Shown: piece by piece, positions 48,964 to 60,209 of the stretch
Position numbering within the stretch: position 1 is the first letter of the stretch
How the letters are laid out: each line of letters starts with the position of its first letter
Assembly (NCBI GenBank): GCA_030602705.1
Contig: JAUVZF010000011.1
Coordinates: 1-64,000 of the forward strand
DNA: 64,000 bases
Direction of reading: 5' to 3'
Source: Planctomycetota bacterium
GTDB lineage: Bacteria > Planctomycetota > Phycisphaerae > FEN-1346
The notes under the pieces: generated by a model
The model's database searches: none
What the model was told of the DNA's origin: nothing
What the model saw: the letters and a program-made list of their open reading frames with translations, nothing else
Made by a program: the position numbers and the translations under genes

Positions 48964-51429
48964 ATGGACGTCTCACCTGATCAACTCGACGAGCGCAGGG
49001 AGTTGCTCCAGCGCTGTCTCGCCATGAGCCCTATTCAGGCTCAATCCTACGCTCAGCGGCTGAGCGACGAGGAGTTCCTCGAGGCGATCAACGGCACCGC
49101 GCGCAGCCTGCTCGGCGTGAACATGAAGCGCCCGGTGGATTTCCCGGACTACTACTTCGGCGAGTTCTACACCATCCAGAACGCACAGGTTATCGCAGGG
49201 AACGTGTGGGAGCAGTTGGAACTCGACATTTTGCAGTGCCTGACGATGGAGCAGGAGGCACGGGAGGTCCTAGAGTTCCTGCTGAATCAACCGGGTTTCC
49301 AGGCCGACTTCACCGGCATCAAGGCGCGGTTTCGGCGGTGGCGGAACACGTTGGACAGCCTGTTGGGATTCAAACTCATCCGCAAATTGCCCGCCAGGGC
49401 GAAGGACGTAACAACCTATGCCCTGTATGATGAGATGGCGCCTCTGCTGAGGCGCGTTCTCGCCTCGCCTGCCAGTCAGGACCTGCCCGTCATCAACTCC
49501 GAAGCCGCCCAAGCCGAGTTAGCACATGTCCAGCACATGGAAAAGGAGTTCGAGGCATACCTGCGCGACCTGCTGGACAGTCGGCTCGAAGAGACCATCG
49601 AGTTCGGGCGGGACCACATGAGCATGGGGGCGGTGACTCACTACTTCGAGGAGCTGTTTGGCCCCATGCTCTACTTCGACATCTTACTGGCCCTCGCACA
49701 GCAATATGGGATGACGGCCACCGACATCATCAACCCCGAAGGCAGCCGCGCAGGAAACACAGGTTTTCACTTGGCGCTGTTCGGGGCGCCCGGGACCGGC
49801 AAGACGTTTGCCGTCAAGGACCTTATCATGGGTGAGGAGGACAAGAATGTTTTGGCCCATGGGCTGCCGGGCCTGAACAGGTATTGCGGGGGCATGACGG
49901 CGGCCAACTTCATCCGGATCGGCGAGGCTTATCAGGGAAAGCGGTTTAACTTTGTGGTCACCGAGTTCAACGACTGGTTCCGCTACAAAGGAATGGTCGA
50001 GCCGCTGAAGTTGGCCCTCGAACAGGGCAGAATTCGATACGAGACCAAGATAGAGAGCATCGGCCCATACCAGTTCAGTTGCTACTTCTCCACGAACTAC
50101 AACACGAAGATAAGCAAAGAAGCAGGGTATCGGGTTACGGTAAGCGACCCCAATTTCAACGCCATCGAGGACCGCATGCTGGTCCGTATGCACCGCATGA
50201 CGAAGCAGCGCCTGCGGGAACTGTCGCGGAACCAGCGCGAACTTGCGATGGGCCGCATGCGAATGCGGCTTGCCGATCAGATACGCGACCACCTAACCCT
50301 TGTGTACGCCATCCAGACGGAGCACCCACTCGTCGAAGACCGCTTCCCTAAGAAGGTCGTTGTGCTTCGGGACGCCTTCTTCCAGGAACTGGAGAAAGCG
50401 CAGGAACTCGTCCTTGCGCAGATCAGGACCGAACTGCAATTCAGTGTGCGCGTGCGCCAGAATGCGATCAAACTGGCCAGCGCGCTGACGCTCTTTTCGT
50501 ATTTCGCTCAGGAGGGAGATAGGCTCGAGATAGGTTCCGACGCCACGAGTTTGGCGATCAAGTTCTTCGTGGAAGAGGTGGCGGTCCGACAGAAGGTGGC
50601 TGTTGATGTCGAGAGCATCCTGTACAACCTTGGCCTTAGCGACATGAACCGGGTTACTGCGGCTACTCTGGGTGCGCGACAACAAACAGTTGGGCAGTCG
50701 GACACGGACGCGGCAACCGCGCTTGACATGCTCCGCAGTCACGTTGAGCACGAACTGCGTCTGCTCGAATCCCGTTACGCCCCTGACCTGGGTTGGGACG
50801 AGCAACTGAAGGACCTCGTTGAAACGCTGGGGCCGCAATGGCAGGGTCTCGACTCAGACGTGCAGAGGTTCCTGAGCACGGGCGAGGTCCTCCTGAAGGA
50901 ACTGGAGCGGCTCGCGGATTCCCAGGCAGATTATGCCGCCGTGGTTATCGAATACTGCAAGGCCTTGGAGAGCCAGTTGCTCAGTTCAATCTTCCTGCCG
51001 TTCAAGAAGTTTCTTCGCGATGGCGGCAAGTTGACCGATCCCAAAACCTACGCTTGCGACTTCGGGGCCCTGCCTTCTTCGCCTTCCGACCGGCGAAGTG
51101 TGGAGCGTACGGTCGGGACCCTCAGGGCCTACCTCGTTGATGACAAGCCTCTAACAATGGGGGCCATGTGGCATGCGCTGCTGAAGGCTCAGCAGACCCC
51201 AAGCCATGCCCCCGTGCTCGCCCTCCTTGTCGAACACATCGAGCAGCGCCAAAGAGGAACCTCGCTGCTGGACGGCTCGTTCATCCGAGATTGGGGCGAT
51301 TTTATTGAGACCTTTCGCAACAGCGCGGCGCATAGCAAGGCGATGACGCTTGACCAGGCCAAGCAGAGCAGGGAGATGTTGTTCGGACATCCGGACTCGC
51401 TCTTCCGCACGCTCCTGGCGATCTGTTAG
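48964..51429 (+). CDS. AAA+ ATPase with C-terminal HEPN-like Rx4H motif
   Basis: LFGAPGTGKTFAVKDL Walker A; VVTEFNDWF Walker-B-like position; C-terminal FIETFRNSAAHSKAMTLDQAKQSREMLFG. Confidence 0.75.
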   Translation: MDVSPDQLDERRELLQRCLAMSPIQAQSYAQRLSDEEFLEAINGTARSLLGVNMKRPVDFPDYYFGEFYTIQNAQVIAGNVWEQLELDILQCLTMEQEAREVLEFLLNQPGFQADFTGIKARFRRWRNTLDSLLGFKLIRKLPARAKDVTTYALYDEMAPLLRRVLASPASQDLPVINSEAAQAELAHVQHMEKEFEAYLRDLLDSRLEETIEFGRDHMSMGAVTHYFEELFGPMLYFDILLALAQQYGMTATDIINPEGSRAGNTGFHLALFGAPGTGKTFAVKDLIMGEEDKNVLAHGLPGLNRYCGGMTAANFIRIGEAYQGKRFNFVVTEFNDWFRYKGMVEPLKLALEQGRIRYETKIESIGPYQFSCYFSTNYNTKISKEAGYRVTVSDPNFNAIEDRMLVRMHRMTKQRLRELSRNQRELAMGRMRMRLADQIRDHLTLVYAIQTEHPLVEDRFPKKVVVLRDAFFQELEKAQELVLAQIRTELQFSVRVRQNAIKLASALTLFSYFAQEGDRLEIGSDATSLAIKFFVEEVAVRQKVAVDVESILYNLGLSDMNRVTAATLGARQQTVGQSDTDAATALDMLRSHVEHELRLLESRYAPDLGWDEQLKDLVETLGPQWQGLDSDVQRFLSTGEVLLKELERLADSQADYAAVVIEYCKALESQLLSSIFLPFKKFLRDGGKLTDPKTYACDFGALPSSPSDRRSVERTVGTLRAYLVDDKPLTMGAMWHALLKAQQTPSHAPVLALLVEHIEQRQRGTSLLDGSFIRDWGDFIETFRNSAAHSKAMTLDQAKQSREMLFGHPDSLFRTLLAIC

Positions 51430-51525
51430 GCAGACTGCGCTCGTCACCGGTCGCTGTCCGCGAGCCTTTAGTCATTCGGCATTGGCCCTGCGAGTCAGCG
51501 TTCCAGGCCGTTGTCATCCAGCCGA

Positions 51526-51940
51526 TTGTTAGAACTCTAACAAAATCCTGGCCCTCCCTCCATTTTGTTAGAACTCTAACAACTTTTCGGGCCTCTGCGG
51601 CCGCTGGTCCGGCCTGCCATTTTGGCATAGGTGACTTACATCAATTTTGCCCCCTCAAAAACCCCTCAAAAACGGAACAAAAACGGACACATAAATCGCA
51701 AAAACGGATCAAAAACCAGCGCGTTTTGCCTTACCTATCTTAACATTTGGGCCCAAATCGCCCCTCACGGGCCAGAATCAACGATTGGAACCAAAAAAAA
51801 ACGCGCATTTGCCCGTTTCGGCAAGGTGAAAATTGACGTAAGTCTTATGCAGGTGGCGGCATATTCCGGCAACGGCGAGACCCGTTCGGCTGCGCTCAGG
51901 GCGGAATCTCGGCTACGATCCGGGTGACAGGCGGCCGGCC
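51526..51940 (+). repeat. Repeat element copy A: two TTGTTAGA-AC-TCTAACAA palindromes plus ~212 bp TIR-bounded unit
   Basis: Inverted match to 63427-63857. Confidence 0.85.
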
Positions 51941-52128
51941 GCAAGGCAGCAATGAGAAGTTGACGTCGCGGCATCCATCCCCGGCCGATTTGTATTGCCG
52001 TGCGTGCGCCCGCGCCGCCCCGGTGCAGCCGCCGCTGCCGCGACTTGCCGCTGGACAAGGCGGGCCGATTCTGGCAGATTACCTCGGACGCAACCGGCCG
52101 CACGCCAACTCGGAAAGGCACACAGACG

Positions 52129-53823
52129 ATGCGCACCGACGATTCGACCCGGCCCACGGATTTTATCCGCGAGATGGTGGCCGCAGACGTGGCCGCCGGC
52201 AAATGGGACGGCCGGGTGGTCACCCGTTTCCCGCCCGAGCCGAACGGGTACCTGCACATCGGGCACGCCAAGGCCATCGGCATCAATTTCGGCATCGCCG
52301 AGGAGTTCGGCGGGGTGTGCAACCTGCGGTTCGACGACACAAATCCCACCAAAGAGGAGGAAGAGTACGTTGAGGCCATCCAGGAGGACATCCGCTGGCT
52401 CGGATACGAGTGGGACAAACTGTGCTACGCGTCCGACTGCTTCGAGCAGATGTACCAGTATGCGGTCCAACTCATCAAAGACGGCAAGGCGTACGTGGAC
52501 GACCTCTCGGCGGAGGAGATTCGCCTGCATCGCGGCACGCTCACGGACCCCGGCCGCGAGAGCCCGTACCGCGGCCGCAGCGCGGAAGAGAACCTCGACC
52601 TCTTTGAGCGGATGCGAAAGGGCGAGTTTCCCGACGGCTCGCGCGTGCTGCGGGCCAAGATCGACATGGCCTCGCCCAACCTGAACCTGCGCGACCCGGT
52701 CATGTACCGCATCCTGCACGCCGCCCACCACCGCACGGGCGGCGAGTGGTGCATCTACCCGACGTACGACTGGGCGCACGGCCTGGAAGATTCGATTGAG
52801 GGCATCACGCACTCGCTGTGTTCGCTGGAGTTCGAGAACCACCGGCCGCTGTACGACTGGTACCTCGACCAACTGGGCGTCCACCATCCGCAGCAGATCG
52901 AGTTTGCGCGGCTGGAACTGACCCACACCATAATGAGCAAACGGCGCCTCGCGGAACTCGTGGCGGGCGGGTACGTGAGCGGCTGGGCCGATCCGCGGAT
53001 GCCGACGCTGTGCGGCCTGCGGCGTCGCGGGTACACGGCGGAGGCGATACGCAACTTCCTCGGCCGCGCGGGCGTGGCCAAGTTCACGAGCACCGTGGAC
53101 ATTGCGCTGCTGGAGCACTGCCTGCGCGCGGACCTGAACAAGCGCTCGCCCCGCGTCATGGGGGTCCTCAGGCCGCTGAGGGTCGTTATCGACAACTACC
53201 CCGACGGCCGCACGGACGAACTCGACGCCGTCAACAACCCGGAAGACCCGGCCGCCGGCACGCGAAAAGTGCCGTTCTCGAAGGTCCTCTGGATCGAGCG
53301 CGAGGACTTTATGGAGGACCCCCCGAAAAAGTTCTACCGCCTCGCCCCCGGCCGCGAGGTGCGACTGCGGTACGCCTACTTCGTTACCTGCGCCGACGTC
53401 GTGAAGGATGCGGCCGGCGAGGTCACCGAACTTCACTGCACGTACGACCCGGCCACGCGCGGCGGCGATGCGCCCGACGGCCGCAAGGTCAAGGCCACGC
53501 TCCACTGGGTCAGCGCCTCGCACGCCCTGGAGGCCGAGGTGCGGCTGTACGACCACCTCTTTGCGAAAGCGAATCCCGGCGACGTGGCGGAAGGCGGCGA
53601 CTGGAAAGCGGGCATCAACCCCGACTCGCTCCAGGTGCTCGCCGGCTGCAAGGTCGAACCGAGCCTCGCGGGCGCCGAACCCGGCTACCGCTGCCAGTTC
53701 GAGCGGCAAGGGTACTTCTGCGTGGACCACGATTCGTCGCCCGGCCACCTTGTCTTCAACCGCACCGTGACGCTCAAAGACACATGGGCGAAGATCCGGA
53801 AGAAGCAGCAGGAGCATCGGTAG
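52129..53823 (+). CDS. glnS: Glutaminyl-tRNA synthetase
   Basis: [30 protein letters not shown] motif; [15 protein letters not shown]-type; [23 protein letters not shown]. Confidence 0.93.
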   Translation: MRTDDSTRPTDFIREMVAADVAAGKWDGRVVTRFPPEPNGYLHIGHAKAIGINFGIAEEFGGVCNLRFDDTNPTKEEEEYVEAIQEDIRWLGYEWDKLCYASDCFEQMYQYAVQLIKDGKAYVDDLSAEEIRLHRGTLTDPGRESPYRGRSAEENLDLFERMRKGEFPDGSRVLRAKIDMASPNLNLRDPVMYRILHAAHHRTGGEWCIYPTYDWAHGLEDSIEGITHSLCSLEFENHRPLYDWYLDQLGVHHPQQIEFARLELTHTIMSKRRLAELVAGGYVSGWADPRMPTLCGLRRRGYTAEAIRNFLGRAGVAKFTSTVDIALLEHCLRADLNKRSPRVMGVLRPLRVVIDNYPDGRTDELDAVNNPEDPAAGTRKVPFSKVLWIEREDFMEDPPKKFYRLAPGREVRLRYAYFVTCADVVKDAAGEVTELHCTYDPATRGGDAPDGRKVKATLHWVSASHALEAEVRLYDHLFAKANPGDVAEGGDWKAGINPDSLQVLAGCKVEPSLAGAEPGYRCQFERQGYFCVDHDSSPGHLVFNRTVTLKDTWAKIRKKQQEHR

Positions 53824-54056
53824 CCGCCGGCCGCACGGAACAAGGCTCTCCAGTTCATGCCGCCTCCGGCCCCACGAAATACATGGTGGGTGCAGAGCAG
53901 CCACCGTAGGCGGGTCGGATGGCGCCGGGGATAAACCCCGGCGCTACCGCCGTGGGCGGGGGGGGGTGCGCCGCGGCGATAACCGTTTGACTCCCCCGTC
54001 GCGGCTACGGTATCATGCCTCGCGTCCACGATCTCCGGACCCGGAAAGGAACTGTC

Positions 54057-55238
54057 ATGGCCACGAAGCAATCGAAACCGTCCCTGAAACCCCGCCGCCG
54101 CGACAAGTTCGCCTTCGGCATCTGGTGTGTGATGAACCAGGGGGCCGATCCCTTCGGCGTGGCGACGCGGCCGCAAATCACGGGGCTGGAGGCCGTCAAG
54201 GGTCTGGGCAAGCGCGGCGTGTACGGGTTCGAGTATCACGACAACGACCTGTGGCCGCTCAAGGCGAGCGCGGCGAAGCAGCGGGCGGTCGTCAAGGACG
54301 TCAAACGCATCATGCGCACCACGGGCATCCGGTGCACCGCCGCCACGACCAACCTGTTCACCCATCCGGCGTTCAAAGACGGGGCGTTCACGAGCCACGA
54401 CCCCAAGGTGCGGGCCTACGCCGTCCAGAAGGCGATGGTGAACATCGACGTGGCGGCCGAACTCGGCGCAAGGGTCTACATCTTTTGGGGCGGCCGCGAG
54501 GGCGCCGACGTCGACATCGCCAAGGACCCCGTCGAGGCGCTGAAGCGGTTCCGCGACTGCATCAACTTTCTCTCGGAATACGTCCTGGAGCAGAAGCACA
54601 GAATGGTCTTCTCGATCGAGCCGAAGCCCAACGAGCCGCGCTCCGACACGTACCTGCCGACGGCAGGCCATGCCCTGGCGATGATCGCCACGCTCGACCA
54701 TCCGGAGATGGTGGGCGTGAACCCCGAGACGGCCCACATCAAGATGGCGGGGCTCAACCCGCTGCACGAGTTCGCCCAGTGCCTGGAGGCGGGCAAACTC
54801 GTCGATATCCACCTCAACGGCCAGAAGCCGCTGCGGTACGACCAGGACATGAGTTTCGGGTGCGACAACCCCAAGGAGGCGCTCCTGGTCGTCAAACTTC
54901 TCAAGGACTACGCCTACGCCGGCACGAAAACGTTCGACGCCCATCCGTATCGGACGGAGGCCGACCCCTGGGACTTCGTCGAGCGGTGCATGCGGGCCTA
55001 CAAGGCGTACGAGATCAAGGCCGAGCAGGCCGACGCCGACGCCACGCTGTGCCGGATGCTCGAGCAACTCGAAAGGACGGGCGGCGCGAGTTGGGCCAGA
55101 CTCCTCGGCGCCTACTCGGCCGCCGGCGCCGAGAAACTCCGCAAAGCCAAATTCAATCCAGACAAACTGGCCAAACGCAAACTCCTCTACGAACAGATCG
55201 ACCAGCGCCTGACGGAGATCCTGCTGGGCCTGGTCTAG
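54057..55238 (+). CDS. xylA: Xylose isomerase
   Basis: FGIWCVMNQGADPFGVATRP; VYIFWGGREGADVD; IEPKPNEPRSDTYLPTAGHALA; GVNPETAHIKMAGLN. Confidence 0.93.
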   Translation: MATKQSKPSLKPRRRDKFAFGIWCVMNQGADPFGVATRPQITGLEAVKGLGKRGVYGFEYHDNDLWPLKASAAKQRAVVKDVKRIMRTTGIRCTAATTNLFTHPAFKDGAFTSHDPKVRAYAVQKAMVNIDVAAELGARVYIFWGGREGADVDIAKDPVEALKRFRDCINFLSEYVLEQKHRMVFSIEPKPNEPRSDTYLPTAGHALAMIATLDHPEMVGVNPETAHIKMAGLNPLHEFAQCLEAGKLVDIHLNGQKPLRYDQDMSFGCDNPKEALLVVKLLKDYAYAGTKTFDAHPYRTEADPWDFVERCMRAYKAYEIKAEQADADATLCRMLEQLERTGGASWARLLGAYSAAGAEKLRKAKFNPDKLAKRKLLYEQIDQRLTEILLGLV

Positions 55239-55346
55239 ACGTTCGCCGCAGCCATCGAGTGCGGGTGTCCGGGGGGGGGTAGTCTCGTTGCCAAAGCGGC
55301 TCCTTGCCCTCTTTGCCGACGGCGCTGCGCGGTTGGGGATGATGCC

Positions 55347-58082
55347 GTGAATGACGAGCGGAAAACCAAGGCCCAACTGGCCGAGGAACTGGCGGACCTC
55401 CGCCTCCAGGTTGCCGACCTGAAACAGCGCGAGGCCCGCGCTGCGGAGGCCGAGGAGGCGCCTCACGAGAGCGGGCGGTTCCTCCAGGCGATCCTCGACG
55501 GCATTGAGGACGGCATCACCGTCCGCGACCGCGACTTCACGATCCTGCAGGTCAACCGCTGGATTGAGCAGATGTTCGCCCACGAGATGCCCCTGGTCGG
55601 CAAGAAATGTTACCGGGCGTTCGAGCAGCGGGAGGAGGCCTGCCCCTGGTGTCCGGCCATCAAGGCGATGGAGACCGGCAACGTCTTCAGCCAGGTCGTG
55701 TCCGTCCCCGTGGCCGGTGGCATGACCCGGTGGTTTGAACTGACGGCCTTCCCCTTCAGGGACGCCCAGGGAGACATCGTCGGCGCCATCGAGCACGTCA
55801 AGGACATCACCGACCGCAGAGCCGCCGAGGAGGCGCTGCGGAAAGCCTCCGAGGAGAAATCCCTTATCCTCAGCAGTGTGTCCGAAGAGGTGGTCTACCA
55901 CGACCGTGACATGGGCATCGTCTGGACCAACCGCGCGGCCGGCGAGTCGTCCGGCCTGACGCCGGAGCAACTCGTCGGCCGCATGTGCTACGAGGTCTGG
56001 CACGGACGCAACCAGGTGTGCGACGGGTGTCCGGTACAAAAGGCGATGGATACCGGCTCGCCCGCAGAAACCGAAACCACCACGCCCGACGGCAGGGTGT
56101 GGCACGTCCACGGGTATCCGGTTTTTGGGGACGGCGGGAAGGTCATCGGCACCGTCGAGGTCGTCCGCGGCATCACCGCACACAAGGCCGCCGAGGAGGC
56201 GCTGCGAAAAGCCGCCGAGGAGAAATCCCTTATCCTCAGCAGTGTGTCCGAACAGGTGATCTATCACGACCGTGACATGGTCATCGTCTGGGCCAACCGC
56301 GCGGCCGGCGAGGCGGCCGGCCTGACGCCGGAGCAACTCGTCGGCCGCATGTGCTACGAGGTCTGGCACGGACGCAACCAGGTGTGCGACGGGTGTCCGG
56401 CACAAAAGGCGATGGATACCGGCGCGCCCGCGGAAACCGAAATCACCACGCCCGACGGCAGGGCGTGGCACGTCCACGGGTATCCGGTTTTTGGGAACGG
56501 CGGGAAGGTCATCGGTGCTGTCGAAGTCGTCCGCGACATCAGCGAACGCAAGGCTGCCGAAGAGGCGCTCCGCCGGTCCGAAGAGGACTACCGCCTCCTG
56601 TTCGAGCAGAGCGTGGACGGCATCGTGGTCGTGGCCGACACCAGGATCGTCCGGGCCAACCAGGCGTGCGCCGACATTCACGGATGGTCCGTCGAGGAAC
56701 TGATCGGGATGACCAGTACCGACCTGCTCCATCCGGACGAACGGGCCGCGGCCGCCGAACGCATCCGCGGAGTCATCGACCGCACGTTGGATCGGTCGAA
56801 CGCCCGACAGTACCACGCGCTTCGGGCCGACGGCTCCATCGCCCTGGTCGAGTACCGGTCCCGCCGCATCCTCTGGAAGGGCCGGCCGGCGGTCCAGGCC
56901 ATCGTCCGCGACATCACCGAGCAAGTCCGCCTGGAGGAGGAACTCCGCCAGGCGCTCAAGATGGAGGCCGTCGGCCAACTGGCGGGCGGCATAGCGCACG
57001 ATTTCAACAACCTGATGACCGGCATCCTCTGTCACGCCAACCTGTTGAAGTCGGAGAGCCCCTCGCCGGAGGACATCCGGGAGGCGGCCGACCTGATCGA
57101 GGGCGCGGCCCGGCGTGCGGCGGAACTGACCAGTCAACTCCTCGGGTTCGCACGCCGCGGCAAACAGCGGGACGTCCCGGTGGACCTGAACGCCACCACC
57201 CGGACGAGCGTGCGGCTGCTCGGCCGGTCCCTGGACCCGCGCATTCGCGTCAGGATGCCGTTCCGTGATGAGCACGCCTTTGTCCGGGGGGACCCGGTTC
57301 AGATGGAACAGGTTGTTCTGAACCTGGCCATGAACGCACGCGACGCCATGCCCGAGGGTGGCGAGATGACCCTCACCATCCACACCCTCGACGTGGGCGC
57401 CGAGGACTGCAAGAGCCGCCCCGGCGCCGAGCCCGGACGCTACGTCGCGCTTAGCGTCGCGGACACCGGCTGCGGCATACCGGAAGCGATGCGCAGCCGC
57501 GTCTTCGAGCCCTTCTTCACCACGAAGCCTCACGGCAAAGGGACGGGCATGGGGCTGGCCATGGTCTATGGCATCGTCAAGGACCACGGCGGCTGGGTTG
57601 AGGTGGACAGCGAGCCGGGGCGTGGTACGACGTTTCGGGTCTTTCTGCCGGCGGCGGAGGCGCCGGCCGACGCCGGGGCGACACCGGCCGACGCCGACCT
57701 GCGTGCCCCGCCCGACGCCGGCCGCATCCTCGTGGTCGATGACGAGGAACTGGTCCGAAACGTCGTGGCCCGTATGTTGTCGGCTCTGGGCTATGAGGTT
57801 GCCACCGCCGCAAACGCCCGCGAGGCCGTCGAGTACTACAAGCGGTTCGGCCGCGACGTGAGCGTGGTCATTATCGATATGGCCATGCCCGAGATGGACG
57901 GCCGCCGGTGTTTCGCGGCCCTCAGAGGGTTGGATCCGGATGTCAAGGCGCTCCTGGCCACCGGCTGTGGAAACGAAGACCGGGTGCAGGATGCGCTGGA
58001 CGAAGGAATGGCCGGCCTCGTCCGGAAGCCTTTCCAGACGAAGCAGTTGGCGAAGGCCGTCAAACAGGCCCTGACGCAGTAG
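55347..58082 (+). CDS. Multi-PAS hybrid histidine kinase with C-terminal receiver domain
   Basis: Repeated PAS blocks; [16 protein letters not shown]-box; [40 protein letters not shown] start. Confidence 0.9.
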   Translation: MNDERKTKAQLAEELADLRLQVADLKQREARAAEAEEAPHESGRFLQAILDGIEDGITVRDRDFTILQVNRWIEQMFAHEMPLVGKKCYRAFEQREEACPWCPAIKAMETGNVFSQVVSVPVAGGMTRWFELTAFPFRDAQGDIVGAIEHVKDITDRRAAEEALRKASEEKSLILSSVSEEVVYHDRDMGIVWTNRAAGESSGLTPEQLVGRMCYEVWHGRNQVCDGCPVQKAMDTGSPAETETTTPDGRVWHVHGYPVFGDGGKVIGTVEVVRGITAHKAAEEALRKAAEEKSLILSSVSEQVIYHDRDMVIVWANRAAGEAAGLTPEQLVGRMCYEVWHGRNQVCDGCPAQKAMDTGAPAETEITTPDGRAWHVHGYPVFGNGGKVIGAVEVVRDISERKAAEEALRRSEEDYRLLFEQSVDGIVVVADTRIVRANQACADIHGWSVEELIGMTSTDLLHPDERAAAAERIRGVIDRTLDRSNARQYHALRADGSIALVEYRSRRILWKGRPAVQAIVRDITEQVRLEEELRQALKMEAVGQLAGGIAHDFNNLMTGILCHANLLKSESPSPEDIREAADLIEGAARRAAELTSQLLGFARRGKQRDVPVDLNATTRTSVRLLGRSLDPRIRVRMPFRDEHAFVRGDPVQMEQVVLNLAMNARDAMPEGGEMTLTIHTLDVGAEDCKSRPGAEPGRYVALSVADTGCGIPEAMRSRVFEPFFTTKPHGKGTGMGLAMVYGIVKDHGGWVEVDSEPGRGTTFRVFLPAAEAPADAGATPADADLRAPPDAGRILVVDDEELVRNVVARMLSALGYEVATAANAREAVEYYKRFGRDVSVVIIDMAMPEMDGRRCFAALRGLDPDVKALLATGCGNEDRVQDALDEGMAGLVRKPFQTKQLAKAVKQALTQ

Positions 58083-58184
58083 CGCGTCGCGCGGCGACCG
58101 GGATGCCGGTCCCGTGCCGTGACGGTCCCGGTTGCCTGACCGCCCGGCGGTTTCGGCGCGGACGGGAAGCGTCGCGCCAGATGA

Positions 58185-58213
58185 TTGACACGGCCTGGAC
58201 CACCTCCTATATT
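58185..58213 (+). promoter_or_regulatory. sigma70-like promoter for pckG
   Basis: TTGACA-N17-TATATT. Confidence 0.65.
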
Positions 58214-58337
58214 CTCTCCGCTCACGCGGCGCCACGCACGTTCGACGCCGGGGCTCCCTTGAGTGATGCGAGGCGCTGTGGGTGCGATTCCGCCGGCGGT
58301 GCCCCGACGGCGTGCAATGGGGAGCAGCAACAGGCCG

Positions 58338-60209
58338 ATGGATGCCAGGTACACCAACGTGCTAAGGGACAAGATGGACGAGGCGAGTTTGGCGTGCCTC
58401 GAGGCCCTCCAGGACGAGCGGGTCCACGCCTTCGTGGCCGATGCGGTCCGCCTGTGCCGGCCAGATTCGGTGAAAGTGTGCTCCGACTCCGCCGAAGACC
58501 GGGCCTATGTCCGCCGCCGGGCCATCGAAACCGGCGAGGAAACGCCCCTGGCCATCGACGGCCACACCGTCCATTTCGACGGGTTCCACGACCAGGCTCG
58601 CGACAAAGCAGCGACGAAGTACCTCCTGCCGGAGGGCGTCGGCCTTGGGGCGGAACTCAACAGCACCGAGCGCGAGGCCGGCCTGAAGGAGGTCCGTTCC
58701 TTTCTCGACGGCGCCATGGACGGCAAGCAGATGTACGTCCGGTTCTTCTGCCTCGGACCGGCCGATTCGCGTTTCAGCATCTCGTGCGTCCAGTGCACCG
58801 ACTCGGCCTACGTCGCCCACAGCGAAGACCTGCTGTACCGTCCGGGGTACGAGCACCTGAAGGGCCTCGGCCCGGACGGGGAGTTTTTCCGCTTTCTCCA
58901 CTCGGCCGGCCGGCTCGACGAGCAGAACACCAGCGCCGACATCGACAAACGCCGCATCTACATCGACATCCTCGAAAACATGGTCTACAGCGTCAACACA
59001 CAGTACGGCGGCAACACGATCGGCCTGAAGAAACTCGCTCTGCGGTTGGCGATCCGAAAGGCCGACCGGGAGGGGTGGCTGGCAGAGCACATGTTCCTGA
59101 TGGGCGTACGCGGACCGGGCAAGCGCATCACGTACTTCACCGGCGCGTTTCCGAGCATGTGCGGCAAGACCTCGACGGCCATGCTGCCGGGCGAACTCAT
59201 CGTCGGCGACGACATCGCATACCTGCGCGCCGTCGATGGTGAGATGCGCGCCGTCAACGTCGAGAGCGGCATCTTCGGAATCATCGAGAACGTCAACGCC
59301 CACGACGATCCCGTCATCCACGATTGCCTGACGCGGCGCGGCGAGATCATCTTCTCGAACATCCTCGTCTCCGGCGACCGCCCGTACTGGCTCGGCATGG
59401 GCGCCAAGATCCCGGGCGCCGGCACCAACTACAGCGGCGAGTGGCACGAGGGGGTGACCGACTCTGGCGGCAACGAGATTACCCCGTCGCACCACAACGC
59501 CCGCTACACGGTCGCCCTTGGGGCGCTCGGGAACTGCGACCCGCGGCTCGACGACCCCGACGGCGTGCCCGTCGCCGGCATCATGTACGGCGGCCGTGAC
59601 TCCGACACCAGCGTGCCCGTCAAGGAGGCGTTCGACTGGGCGCACGGCGTCATCACGATGGGCGCGGCGATCGAGAGCGAGACGACCGCCGCCACCCTCG
59701 GCTCAGCCGGCGAGCGCAAGTTCAACATGATGAGCAACCAGGACTTCCTGGCCATCCCCTTCGGCAAGTACATCCAGAACCACCTCGACTTCGCCGGGAA
59801 GGTCGAGCGGCCGCCGCTCATCTTCGCCACCAACTACTGGCTGAAGGGCGCCGACGGCCAGTGGCTGAACGGCAAACTCGACAAGCATGTCTGGCTCAAG
59901 TGGATGGAGCGGCGCGTGCACGGCCAGACCGATGCCATCGAAGGGCCGACCGGCCTCCTGCCGAAATACGAGGACCTCAAGGCGCTGTTTAGAGAGATCC
60001 TCGGCAAGGATTACTCGCGCCACGACTACCTGGAGCAGTTCTCGATCCGGGTCCGGAAGAACCTCGATAAACTCGACCGTCTCCGGGACCATTTCGGCGC
60101 CATGGCCGACCTGCCGCCGCTCGTCGCCGAAACCCTCGCCGCCCAGCGCCGCCGCCTCGAAGCCCTCCAGGCCGCCAAAGGCGATCTCGTCTCGCCGCTC
60201 GATCTCTAA
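58338..60209 (+). CDS. pckG: Phosphoenolpyruvate carboxykinase (GTP-type)
   Basis: FTGAFPSMCGKTSTAMLPGELIVGDDIAYLR; ESGIFGIIENVNAHDDP. Confidence 0.9.
   Translation: MDARYTNVLRDKMDEASLACLEALQDERVHAFVADAVRLCRPDSVKVCSDSAEDRAYVRRRAIETGEETPLAIDGHTVHFDGFHDQARDKAATKYLLPEGVGLGAELNSTEREAGLKEVRSFLDGAMDGKQMYVRFFCLGPADSRFSISCVQCTDSAYVAHSEDLLYRPGYEHLKGLGPDGEFFRFLHSAGRLDEQNTSADIDKRRIYIDILENMVYSVNTQYGGNTIGLKKLALRLAIRKADREGWLAEHMFLMGVRGPGKRITYFTGAFPSMCGKTSTAMLPGELIVGDDIAYLRAVDGEMRAVNVESGIFGIIENVNAHDDPVIHDCLTRRGEIIFSNILVSGDRPYWLGMGAKIPGAGTNYSGEWHEGVTDSGGNEITPSHHNARYTVALGALGNCDPRLDDPDGVPVAGIMYGGRDSDTSVPVKEAFDWAHGVITMGAAIESETTAATLGSAGERKFNMMSNQDFLAIPFGKYIQNHLDFAGKVERPPLIFATNYWLKGADGQWLNGKLDKHVWLKWMERRVHGQTDAIEGPTGLLPKYEDLKALFREILGKDYSRHDYLEQFSIRVRKNLDKLDRLRDHFGAMADLPPLVAETLAAQRRRLEALQAAKGDLVSPLDL

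Noticed and set aside
51631-51927. 98 aa ORF in repeat copy A as a real gene
   Set aside because: Part of the peptide is conserved in copy B, but conservation may be at DNA level; reported as part of the repeat rather than as a CDS
53685-58235. 1516 aa minus-strand ORF
   Set aside because: Antisense to glnS, xylA and the PAS kinase, which have clear family motifs; low-complexity Arg/Gly/Asp/Val composition typical of stop-poor antisense frames in GC-rich DNA
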